Assembly (NCBI GenBank): GCA_944381225.1
Contig: CALWKJ010000010.1
Span: 1-21,910 of the forward strand
Length of the DNA stretch: 21,910 nt
Reading direction: 5' to 3'
Source: an uncultured Clostridia bacterium
GTDB lineage: Bacteria; Bacillota; Clostridia; Christensenellales; UBA1242
In this document: piece after piece, positions 14,734 through 21,838 of the stretch
Layout: each line of letters begins with the position of its first letter
Position numbering within the stretch: the stretch's first letter is position 1
The notes under the pieces: model-generated
Told to the model about the DNA's origin: nothing
What the model saw: the letters and a program-made list of their open reading frames with translations, nothing else
Databases searched by the model: none
Made by a program: the position numbers and the translations under genes

Positions 14734-15825
14734 ATGGAAAATAAAATATGTGTTTATGCAATAGCAAAAAATGAAATAAAATTTGTAGACAGATGGTTCG
14801 ATTCTGTAAAAGAAGCTGATTATGTTTGCGTTTTAGATACAGGAAGCACAGATGGAACTTATGAAAGACTAAAAGATTTAAATGTAATAACCCAACAAAA
14901 AAAATATGATTTATTTAGATTTGATGTTGCAAGAAATGACAGTATGAAACTTATTCCAAAAGATGCAACCATATGCGTATGCGTTGACATAGATGAGTTT
15001 TTTGTAAAAGGCTGGAGCAAAATTTTAAAAGAAAATTGGAAAGATAATACTTTAAGGGCAAGATATCGCTATACGTGGAACTTTAATCCAGACGGAAGCG
15101 AAGGCGTTGTATTTATGGCAGACAAAATTCATAAAAATAACTTTTTCAAGTGGACTCATCCCGTGCACGAAATATTAACATGCTGCAAAAACATTCAATA
15201 CGAAATAATTGATTTACCACAAATTCAATTAAATCATAAGGCCGACACAACCAAATCACGTGCTAATTATTTACCACTTTTAGAACTTTCAGTAAAAGAA
15301 AATCCTCTGGACGATAGAAATGTTCATTATTTAGGTAGAGAGTACATGTTCCATGGCATGTACGAAAAAGCAATAGTGACATTAAAAACACATTTAAGCC
15401 TAAAAAGTGCAGTATGGAAAGATGAACGTTCTGCAAGCCTTAGATACATTGCAAGGTGCTATGGCTATTTAAATGATAAAATAAATCAAGAAAAATATTT
15501 AAAACTTTCTCTGTTAGAAACAAATCACATACGAGAACCATATTACGAATTGGGAATATTTTATTACGAAAAGAACGATTATTTAACAAGTGCACTATTT
15601 TTTAACGAAATGTTTAAAATTAAAGAACGATACCTAAGTTATATTTCAGATCCAATCTGTTGGGGCAGTGTCCCATACGACTACTTATCCATGTGCTATT
15701 ATTATTTACAAGACTACGATAAAGCAATACAAACAATAAATTATGCAATTTTAACAAACGACGATGAAAGACTGATAAAAAATAGAGAGATATTTATAAA
15801 TTTAAAAAACAGCTTAAATTGTTAA
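14734..15825 (+). CDS. Family 2 glycosyltransferase with TPR-like C-terminal region
   Basis: 363 residues. The N-terminal GT-A domain starts with ICVYAIAKNE, has VLDTGSTDGTYE for nucleotide-sugar binding and CVDIDEFF with a DxD metal motif, then HPVHEILT. Such proteins transfer a sugar from a nucleotide donor; the acceptor is unknown. From about residue 190 the sequence becomes helical repeats (YLGREYMFHGMYEKAI, YYELGIFYYEKNDYLTSA, YDYLSMCYYYLQDYDKAI), probably 3-4 TPR-like units for protein contact. ATG 14734 gives the canonical N-terminus; an upstream TTG reading would lie inside the tRNA terminator. No ribosome binding site is visible. No membrane helix. The gene may be expressed by readthrough of the tRNA-Leu terminator. 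Confidence 0.88.
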   Translation: MENKICVYAIAKNEIKFVDRWFDSVKEADYVCVLDTGSTDGTYERLKDLNVITQQKKYDLFRFDVARNDSMKLIPKDATICVCVDIDEFFVKGWSKILKENWKDNTLRARYRYTWNFNPDGSEGVVFMADKIHKNNFFKWTHPVHEILTCCKNIQYEIIDLPQIQLNHKADTTKSRANYLPLLELSVKENPLDDRNVHYLGREYMFHGMYEKAIVTLKTHLSLKSAVWKDERSASLRYIARCYGYLNDKINQEKYLKLSLLETNHIREPYYELGIFYYEKNDYLTSALFFNEMFKIKERYLSYISDPICWGSVPYDYLSMCYYYLQDYDKAIQTINYAILTNDDERLIKNREIFINLKNSLNC

Positions 15826-15836
15826 GCTGTTTTTTT
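15804..15836. terminator. Bidirectional terminator between convergent genes
   Basis: The hairpin CAGCTTAA-ATTG-TTAAGCTG is extended by A6 and T6 runs on each side. It contains the stop codon of the glycosyltransferase (15823-15825) and touches the stop codon of the opposing gene (15835-15837), so both genes share it. Confidence 0.9.
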
Positions 15837-16890
15837 AAGGAGTTGGAAGTTCAAAATCATCATCATAATACGGTTGAGTTGCTATCACTGCCGTATCTTT
15901 TTTTATATCAAATATGTTTTGATTTACACTTAAAACTTCGCGTAAAAGGTTTATGTATTTTTCTCTGTTTTCGCGAGTTGTAGAATCGCCATATATCGCA
16001 ATAAGCGTTGACACATCAGTTGGCAATAAACATACAAAACTGTTTTTTTCTTCAAAACTCATAATTGGATAATGTGGCTTAAAGCCACCGATGTTTATTA
16101 AATCTCCAAAATAACCTTCACTAGACCACAATCCACTAATATATTTAAAATCGCCATTTTCATAAGCTTCTTTTGATTCATAAGCACAACTAATTTGTTT
16201 TATAACATAATTTACATCATTGTAATTATACAAAGAAAATGTTGTTGATTTTTGCCAATCGACATCTTTTGAACCATATAGAACATGCATCATTTCATGC
16301 AACATATAATACCTTAATTCTGGTGAACCAAACTCCACTTGTTCATTAAAATGTATTGTAGCTGATTTAATTTCATTTGAATTTACTAAATCAAATTTTC
16401 TTTGCACATGTGCAGCAACTATTCCATCGGCAGATTTTGGCATTTTTGAAAAATCAACATAAATATCGCAATTTGATTTATCATAAAATCCCGTTTTGAA
16501 TTTATATTTGGGATTTATAACACTAAAAAGTTTGTTTATATGGTTAAATGTATAATCAAATTGTTTAGCCTCTTCTGCTGATACTGTGTTTTTATCATAG
16601 CCTACAATAATTGGAGAGCCATCTGTATATAGGTGATTGCAATAAACTGTTTTATCAATCGTAAACGGCGTTAAAATATTGTAGTTGCTTTGTATATATC
16701 TATAATCTCCACCATAGTAATCAATGCTCCTAACAACTTTTGATTTACTAAATATGTCGTTTGATTCATCTTGCTGAAATTTATTAAGCTTGTCCACCGA
16801 TATTTTTCCAATCGAAGCAGCAGCAAAAACTAAGGCGTCAAAAGCTAGCAATCCAGCTATTATTTTTTTCTTCTTTCTGTACTTTGGCAT
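15835..16890 (-). CDS. Exported or membrane-anchored protein with HExxH zinc-protease motif
   Basis: 351 residues, family not recognised. The basic start (MPKYRKKKK) and hydrophobic segment at about 10-28 form a signal peptide or anchor; no lipobox cysteine. The feature of note is YYMLHEMMHVLYGSKD: HEMMH is the HExxH zinc signature, preceded by hydrophobic residues as in zincin peptidases. A Gly and Asp follow at positions close to, but one off, the metzincin pattern HxxGxxH/D, so the third ligand is uncertain. The region before it (IYVDFSKMP…IKSATIHFNEQ) could supply the edge strand seen in zincins. The C-terminus is acidic and proline-containing. Probably an extracytoplasmic metallopeptidase (inference). 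The start is supported by GGTGGTGAG upstream. Confidence 0.6.
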   Translation of the reverse strand: MPKYRKKKKIIAGLLAFDALVFAAASIGKISVDKLNKFQQDESNDIFSKSKVVRSIDYYGGDYRYIQSNYNILTPFTIDKTVYCNHLYTDGSPIIVGYDKNTVSAEEAKQFDYTFNHINKLFSVINPKYKFKTGFYDKSNCDIYVDFSKMPKSADGIVAAHVQRKFDLVNSNEIKSATIHFNEQVEFGSPELRYYMLHEMMHVLYGSKDVDWQKSTTFSLYNYNDVNYVIKQISCAYESKEAYENGDFKYISGLWSSEGYFGDLINIGGFKPHYPIMSFEEKNSFVCLLPTDVSTLIAIYGDSTTRENREKYINLLREVLSVNQNIFDIKKDTAVIATQPYYDDDFELPTP

Positions 16891-16907
16891 AACTCACCAC
16901 CAACTTA

Positions 16908-16936
16908 GTTATACCTTAAGTTAAACAATTTGTCAA
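16908..16936 (-). promoter_or_regulatory. Promoter of the HExxH protein gene
   Basis: The minus strand has TTGACA (16931-16936), a 17-base spacer and TATAAC (16908-16913). The predicted start is near 16901, giving a short leader before the ATG at 16890. It lies between this gene and spo0A. Confidence 0.75.
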
Positions 16937-16964
16937 GGGTGCCTATATTACAAAATTATAATTT

Positions 16965-17741
16965 TTACACGCCTTCTATAATCATTTTATCAGCGACCAA
17001 TGCAATAAACTCCCCATTTGTTGGCTTATCGTTTGAAGTGTACACTTTTAAACCAAAAATTGAATTTATATTTTCTATTTTTCCCCTATTCCAAGCGACT
17101 TCAATGGCGTGCCTTATTGCCCTTTCTACCTTACTTGAACTAGTATCAAACTTTTCTGCTATAGCAGGATATAACTTTTTTGTAATTGAATTGATAATCT
17201 CAGGTTGGTCGATTGCCATTTTTATTGCTTCTCTAAGAAACTGATATCCTTTAATGTGTGCTGGAATTCCAACAGTTATAAAAATATTTGAAATTTTTTC
17301 CTCTAATGCTCTATTTTTAGGTTTTATTATCTCTTTTTTTTCTGTTAATCCAAACACATCATTTATTCTTTGTTCAATTATTCCCATGCTAGTAGGCTTG
17401 CATATGAAATATGATGCTCCTTGGTTCATGGCTTTTGCTATAAATCCTTCGTGCGACAAAGAAGAAACTATAATAATTTTAGGGCGATTAATTCCCATTC
17501 TTTCTGTTAATTTGTCCATAATCACAAAGCCATCCAAATTTGGCAAAACGCACTCCATTAAAACTACGTCTGGTTTTAGCGCGCATATGTCAATAAACGC
17601 TTTTTGTCCATCTTCAGCGCTGCCAACAATTTCATATCCTTCTTTGTTTTCAAAATACGATATTACTTTATCTTTAAATTCAGTATTATCTGCAACAAAA
17701 ATTCTAAGTTTTCTTTTATTCATATTGTTAGATGTTTCCAT
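16965..17741 (-). CDS. spo0A: Spo0A-like sporulation response regulator with altered phosphorylation site
   Basis: Master transcription factor of sporulation in Bacillota. 258 residues with an N-terminal receiver and the diagnostic Spo0A DNA-binding domain: IFITVGIPAHIKGYQFLREAI, SSKVERAIRHAIEVAW (recognition helix region) and the conserved NGEFIALVADK end. The receiver keeps the Spo0A pattern (VADN…, ASYFICKPT with Lys115), but where the phosphoacceptor Asp belongs (LDIIMPHLDG in B. subtilis) it reads MECVLPNLDG, that is Glu63. One acidic-pocket Asp is Asn19, and the switch Thr is Ser93. Phosphorylation as usual is therefore unlikely; Glu may mimic the active state (inference). The start has AAGGAG 5 bases upstream. 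It lies alone, divergent from the orphan at 17965. Confidence 0.93.
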   Translation of the reverse strand: METSNNMNKRKLRIFVADNTEFKDKVISYFENKEGYEIVGSAEDGQKAFIDICALKPDVVLMECVLPNLDGFVIMDKLTERMGINRPKIIIVSSLSHEGFIAKAMNQGASYFICKPTSMGIIEQRINDVFGLTEKKEIIKPKNRALEEKISNIFITVGIPAHIKGYQFLREAIKMAIDQPEIINSITKKLYPAIAEKFDTSSSKVERAIRHAIEVAWNRGKIENINSIFGLKVYTSNDKPTNGEFIALVADKMIIEGV

Positions 17742-17832
17742 TTGTACTCCTTTATTTATCTTTCACTTTTTCATGATAGCACAACAAAACATAACATTAA
17801 ACTAAAATAATTTAAGAAAAAACACTTTTTAT

Positions 17833-17868
17833 ATTGTAATTTACAATCTTTGTATGTATTTTGTCGAT
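17833..17868. promoter_or_regulatory. Inverted repeat and possible 0A-box upstream of spo0A
   Basis: The 223-base divergent region 17742-17964 holds a 15-base palindrome, ATTGTAA-T-TTACAAT (17833-17847), and TTTTGTCGATT around 17862-17868, one base from the Spo0A box TGTCGAA. A sigma-A-like TTTAAT-17-TATCAT (minus strand) lies nearer spo0A, at about 17774-17802. These could serve autoregulation or an unknown repressor. Evidence is motif only. Confidence 0.3.
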
Positions 17869-17964
17869 TTTTTTTCTATTTAATAGTTATTAATGATTTT
17901 TTTAAATATCTTTCGAATATTTTATACTTATTTTTTATATATTGTATATATATAAAGGATTTAT

Positions 17965-18459
17965 ATGAACAAATACAATGATGAAATTTTAACTCCTCAA
18001 AACTATGAATTGCTAGCTAGAGAATACAATAAAAGCATAAAAAAAAATATTAAATTTGTTGAAATAAAAGTTGATGAAAAAGCAACAAATAACATTAATG
18101 CTAAAATTATAGAAAATTGCGAAACAATTTCTCAATGTTTAAAATGTTTAAGTAAAAACAAAATTAATTCAAACAAAAAGAATCTTCTAAATTTAGTTTG
18201 CAATGAATATAATTTTCATAAAGATTTTGTCGAAAAAAATTTAAAAACATCAATTAGAGAAGGCAACTTAAATAAAAACTATTGTGCTTGTTTAAATACG
18301 ATTATAGATTGTTGTACAAAAACAATAAAAAACATTTGCGAAATTAAAGATTTTTTAAATGAAGAAATGCTTGAAAAATATTTCAAACAAATTGAAATTC
18401 TTTTAAATATTATTAATTATTCATCTTCTATGTTTGGCGTTTGCAAATATAGACAATAA
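17965..18459 (+). CDS. Cysteine-rich orphan protein
   Basis: 164 residues, no family recognised. Predicted mostly helical, with ten cysteines (about 6%), several in spaced groups: NCETISQCLKC, YCAC, DCC, and one near the end (GVCKYR). No signal peptide or membrane helix. The spacing is not a clear zinc finger, and may be a helical bundle with a metal site. The ribosome binding site AAAGGA lies about 6 bases before the ATG, and a TATACT -10 element is at 17923-17928 with a weak -35. It is divergent from spo0A and convergent with alaS. Codon use is like its neighbours, so the gene is probably real. Confidence 0.6.
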   Translation: MNKYNDEILTPQNYELLAREYNKSIKKNIKFVEIKVDEKATNNINAKIIENCETISQCLKCLSKNKINSNKKNLLNLVCNEYNFHKDFVEKNLKTSIREGNLNKNYCACLNTIIDCCTKTIKNICEIKDFLNEEMLEKYFKQIEILLNIINYSSSMFGVCKYRQ

Positions 18460-18494
18460 AAAAAGCTACTGAATTTAAAGTTCAGTAACTTTTT
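18460..18494. terminator. Bidirectional terminator between the orphan gene and alaS
   Basis: A 14-position stem with one C/A mismatch: AAAAAGCTACTGAA pairs with TTCAGTAACTTTTT around a 7-base loop. T runs flank it on both strands. It begins at the stop codon of the orphan gene. Confidence 0.88.
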
Positions 18495-18504
18495 ATCTGT
18501 TTTG

Positions 18505-20292
18505 TTATTTTGTTAAAATTGCTTTAATTCGTCGAACACCTGCACTGCATGACTGTTCTTTTATGATTTGAAATTTTCCCAACTCGCCGGTATTTTTTGC
18601 ATGTGGACCACCACAAATCTCTTTTGAAAAATCTCCAATTCTATATGTTTTTACTTTATCTTTATACTTGTTTTCGAATAATCCAATAAAATTTTGTCGT
18701 TTAGCCTCTTCAACAGTCATTTCTTCCATCACTACAGGTATGTTCGCCTTTATTTTTTCGTTTACCAAATTTTCAACCTTTTCCAAGTCTTCCTTTGTGC
18801 AAGGCCTATCTAAATTAAAATCAAATCTCAACCTTTCGGCTGTAATATTGCTACCCTTTTGATTTATATCTTTAGAAATAACTTGTTTTAATGCAGCATG
18901 CAATAAATGGGTGGCTGTGTGCAAGTTGGTTGTTGCTTCTTGGTGGTCTGCAAGTCCACATGCGAATTTTTGTTCACTTCCTGCTCTGGATTTTTCTTGA
19001 TGCTCGTTAAAAGCTTTTTTATATCCTTCTTCATCAACAATTAAATTGTTTTCCTTTGCAAGTTCTTTTGTTATCTCTAAAGGAAATCCAAACGTGTCAA
19101 ACAAGTGAAACGCTGTAATACCATCTATAACATTGCCATTCAATTTTTTTACTGTCTTTTCAAACTCTTTTAATCCAGCCTCTAATGTTTTTGCAAATTT
19201 TTGATATTCTTTTATAATTTCATTTTGAATTTTATCTCTGTTAGCATTCAATTCTGGATAAACATTTTTATATTTATCTATAAATACATTAGCGATATCA
19301 ACAATGCCTTGTTCCTTTAATCCCACTTGTCTTGAAAATCTTATCGCCCTTCTTAAAATTCTTCTTAGAATATAACCCTGATCAACATTGCTTGGAACAA
19401 TCCCCCTATCGTCACCTATCATAAAAACTGCCGTTCTTATGTGATCCAAGATAACTCTAAACGCCTTGGTTACAGATTGGTTTTCTTCATATTTTTTTTG
19501 AGTTAATTCTTCCAATTTGTTCAAAGCTTCTTCAAAAAGATCTGTGTCAAAAACAGACTTTTTGCCATTTAAAACACAGAGTGTTCTCTCAAGCCCCATA
19601 CCAGTATCTACATTCTTTTGCTTTAAATCTGCAAACGAACCATCACTCAATTTGTTATAAGCCATAAAAACGTCATTCCAAATTTCTAAAAAAGCACCAC
19701 AATCACATGCCGGTGAACAGTTTTCACAACATTTTTCTTTTACTTTTATAAACATTTCTGTGTCTGGTCCGCATGGTCCGGTAGTCCCCGCTGGCCCCCA
19801 CCAATTATGCTCTTTGGGCAAAAAGTAAATATCACTTTTATCTATTCCACAATCTTGCCATAATTTTGCACTTTCTTCATCTCTTGGTGCTGTTTCGTCC
19901 CCACAAAATACAGACACTGCAATTTTATCTTTGTCTATTCCCAAAAATTTATCACTTGTTAAAAATTCGTAACTCCATGGAATCATTTCTTTCTTAAAAT
20001 AATCGCCTAAAGACCAATTACCTAACATTTCAAAAAATGTACAGTGTGAACTATCTCCAACTTCGTCGATGTCGCCAGTTCTTATGCATTTTTGGTAATC
20101 AGTTAATCTTTTTCCCTGTGGATGTTTTTCTCCAAGTAGATATGGCACAAGTGGATGCATACCTGCAGTTGTGAATAAAACAGTAGGATCATTCTCTGGT
20201 ATAACAGATGCCGAAGGTATTTGTTTGTGCCCTTTTGATTTAAAAAATTCTATATATAAATTACGTAATTGTTCACTTGTTATGTTTTTCAT
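18505..20292 (-). CDS. alaS: Alanyl-tRNA synthetase, short form without C-Ala domain
   Basis: Charges tRNA-Ala with alanine. 595 residues from ATG 20292, chosen because AAAGGAAG lies just upstream and the protein then begins with the usual helix (MKNITSEQLRNLYIEFFKSKGH). Class II motifs are visible: NDPTVLFTTAGMHPLVPYL (motif 1), HCTFFEMLGNWSLGDYF (motif 2) and GMGLERTL (motif 3). The editing domain is present with its zinc ligands HTATHLLHAAL and CGGPHAKNTGEL. The protein stops right after the editing domain, so the DHHA1/C-Ala region (~250 residues) of standard ~870-residue enzymes is missing. The end is a normal TAA, a terminator follows within about 10 bases, and no fragment continues beyond it. 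It is therefore a natural short form, not a broken gene. Confidence 0.95.
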   Translation of the reverse strand: MKNITSEQLRNLYIEFFKSKGHKQIPSASVIPENDPTVLFTTAGMHPLVPYLLGEKHPQGKRLTDYQKCIRTGDIDEVGDSSHCTFFEMLGNWSLGDYFKKEMIPWSYEFLTSDKFLGIDKDKIAVSVFCGDETAPRDEESAKLWQDCGIDKSDIYFLPKEHNWWGPAGTTGPCGPDTEMFIKVKEKCCENCSPACDCGAFLEIWNDVFMAYNKLSDGSFADLKQKNVDTGMGLERTLCVLNGKKSVFDTDLFEEALNKLEELTQKKYEENQSVTKAFRVILDHIRTAVFMIGDDRGIVPSNVDQGYILRRILRRAIRFSRQVGLKEQGIVDIANVFIDKYKNVYPELNANRDKIQNEIIKEYQKFAKTLEAGLKEFEKTVKKLNGNVIDGITAFHLFDTFGFPLEITKELAKENNLIVDEEGYKKAFNEHQEKSRAGSEQKFACGLADHQEATTNLHTATHLLHAALKQVISKDINQKGSNITAERLRFDFNLDRPCTKEDLEKVENLVNEKIKANIPVVMEEMTVEEAKRQNFIGLFENKYKDKVKTYRIGDFSKEICGGPHAKNTGELGKFQIIKEQSCSAGVRRIKAILTK

Positions 20293-20310
20293 ATTTCTTC
20301 CTTTTAATAA

Positions 20311-20340
20311 AAGCCAAAATACTATACAATATTTTGGCTT
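20311..20340 (-). terminator. Hairpin directly before the alaS ribosome binding site
   Basis: A perfect 11-bp stem, AAGCCAAAATA/TATTTTGGCTT, with an 8-base loop, ending 6 bases before AAAGGAAG of alaS and followed by TTTTATT on the minus strand. It can end transcription of the upstream gene. Because no promoter fits between it and alaS, it may work as an attenuator in the alaS leader. It is too short for a T-box. Confidence 0.65.
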
Positions 20341-20361
20341 ATTTATCAACTTTTTTAATAT

Positions 20362-21753
20362 TTATTTATTAAAATATTCACATTCGCTAAATGCGTCTTT
20401 TGCTTTTTGATTAAATTCATATCTCGACATTTTAATGTTGTTTTCTAGTGTTTTTTCTGTAAGTTCATAAATTTGATTTTTATTTTTATCTTTAACATTA
20501 CAACATAAAACATTATATAATGCATATTTTAATGCTTGTAAATCAACTTGTTTACTTGTTTTATAAATTATTTTTTCAAGAAATTCATGATTTTTATTTA
20601 AAAATTTTGTGAATGAGTTTTTATATAAATTGCTATTCATTTTTATATAAGCAATTTGCAATTCTGTGTAATTTTCTTTTAAAAATTGGTCAAAATTATC
20701 TAAAATTTGATTTTTTAATTTTTTATGTTTTAATATATTATTTAATATTAGATTGTCAAAGTGCAAACCATCTTTTGTAAAACTTAAACCATTATATGGA
20801 TCGCTTGTGTTGTAATAAAGATGAATTTTATTAAAATTTTTAAACAATCTTAATCTTGTTTTTACATAATTCGGCATTATAATTGACTTTATATCAAAAT
20901 CTTTTTTGTTTATAGACAAATCTCTTATAGCATATTTTTTTATTTCCTTTATGTTTTTTAGTGGTATCATAAAGTAATTTAACCTTAAATAATCATCATT
21001 TTCCCTTTGATAATCCCATGTTGGATCTAAATAATAATATCCATCAATGTTATATTTATCATCTTTAACATAGGCAATCAAATTTGTGTGCCATGCCTGC
21101 GTTTTGTTGTCTTGCTGAATTAAAACATTATTTCTAAACAATTGAATGTTTTTATTAGCTATATTGTTTATTATAGATTTTAATAGTTCCGAATATCCTG
21201 TACACACAATAGAATCGCCGTTTGTTACACCAATAACCGACCTGGAAATAGCAAAATTTTGACCTTTTCTTTCAAACTTATATCTTCTTTTAGTAACGCT
21301 TATATAAGCATTTAGCAATGTTTCAAGTGGAGATAAATGCAATTCTTTTATTTTGTTTGCATTGTTTTTTATAATATTTATTGTATTTTCTACTTGGTTT
21401 AAAGTCCATAAATTTAATTGATCAATAAATCCAAACTTTATTCCTTTTCTACTGAAATCTGATTCCCAATCTCTTAAATCTTTTATGTTTATTTTTTCAA
21501 TATTTTTGTTGTTATCAAACTCAAAGGCAACGCTTATACTATTTTTAGAAACATCTTTTCTTAAAAATTCTATAATTTTATCAATATGTTTTTTTAATTC
21601 TTCTTTATCAATATCTGTGTTATAAGGCATCTTTAAACAAATACTAACATCATTTGCCTTTTTTAACTGCAAAAATTGATCAAGATAAGCCTTGATGTTT
21701 TTTTGTGTAACATCTAAAAAATATACTTGTTGTTGTACTTCCATCTCATTCAT
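20362..21753 (-). CDS. Transglutaminase-like (papain-fold) protein
   Basis: 463 residues. The middle part carries a plausible transglutaminase-like Cys-His-Asp triad: the Cys in GDSIVCTGYSELLKSI, the His in TQAWHTNLIAYVKDD and the Asp in YYYLDPTWDYQ, in the order and spacing of this superfamily. The N-terminal ~150 residues are helical and charged and the C-terminal ~190 residues are Lys/Asn-rich; neither is recognised. No signal peptide, so the protein appears cytosolic. Superfamily members cross-link proteins or act as cysteine peptidases or amidases; which applies here is unclear. It lacks a ribosome binding site, and its promoter places transcription start at the ATG 21753. An in-frame ATG at 21744 with only a weak GAG upstream is an alternative. 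It lies next to the collagen-like gene on the same strand. Confidence 0.72.
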   Translation of the reverse strand: MNEMEVQQQVYFLDVTQKNIKAYLDQFLQLKKANDVSICLKMPYNTDIDKEELKKHIDKIIEFLRKDVSKNSISVAFEFDNNKNIEKINIKDLRDWESDFSRKGIKFGFIDQLNLWTLNQVENTINIIKNNANKIKELHLSPLETLLNAYISVTKRRYKFERKGQNFAISRSVIGVTNGDSIVCTGYSELLKSIINNIANKNIQLFRNNVLIQQDNKTQAWHTNLIAYVKDDKYNIDGYYYLDPTWDYQRENDDYLRLNYFMIPLKNIKEIKKYAIRDLSINKKDFDIKSIIMPNYVKTRLRLFKNFNKIHLYYNTSDPYNGLSFTKDGLHFDNLILNNILKHKKLKNQILDNFDQFLKENYTELQIAYIKMNSNLYKNSFTKFLNKNHEFLEKIIYKTSKQVDLQALKYALYNVLCCNVKDKNKNQIYELTEKTLENNIKMSRYEFNQKAKDAFSECEYFNK

Positions 21754-21759
21754 ATTTTT

Positions 21760-21788
21760 ATTGTACTACATTTAATCTGTTTTGTAAA
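21760..21788 (-). promoter_or_regulatory. Transglutaminase-like gene promoter, leaderless position
   Basis: The minus strand has TTTACA (21783-21788), a 17-base spacer and TACAAT (21760-21765), five of six matches each. Six bases later is the ATG at 21753, exactly at the expected transcription start. Confidence 0.6.
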
Positions 21789-21798
21789 TAGCATAACA

Positions 21799-21826
21799 AA
21801 AAACAACAGGTATTCCCGTTGTTTTT
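21799..21826 (-). terminator. Terminator after the collagen-like gene
   Basis: Stem AAAAACAAC-a-GG / CC-c-GTTGTTTTT with loop TATT and one mismatch, followed on the minus strand by T residues. It is similar in sequence (AACAAC…GTTGTT) to the terminator at 1823-1851. Confidence 0.8.
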
Positions 21827-21838
21827 GTAACTGAAATA

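Noticed and set aside
17254..17805. Long plus-strand frame opposite spo0A
   Set aside because: It is antisense to a clear spo0A, reads as hydrophobic low-complexity sequence and has no ribosome binding site.
20293..20349. Upstream ATG for alaS adding 19 residues
   Set aside because: The added part is encoded by the hairpin and has no ribosome binding site; ATG 20292 has AAAGGAAG and the canonical N-terminus.
20293..20361. T-box leader for alaS
   Set aside because: The space is under 70 bases with a single hairpin and no T-box sequence.
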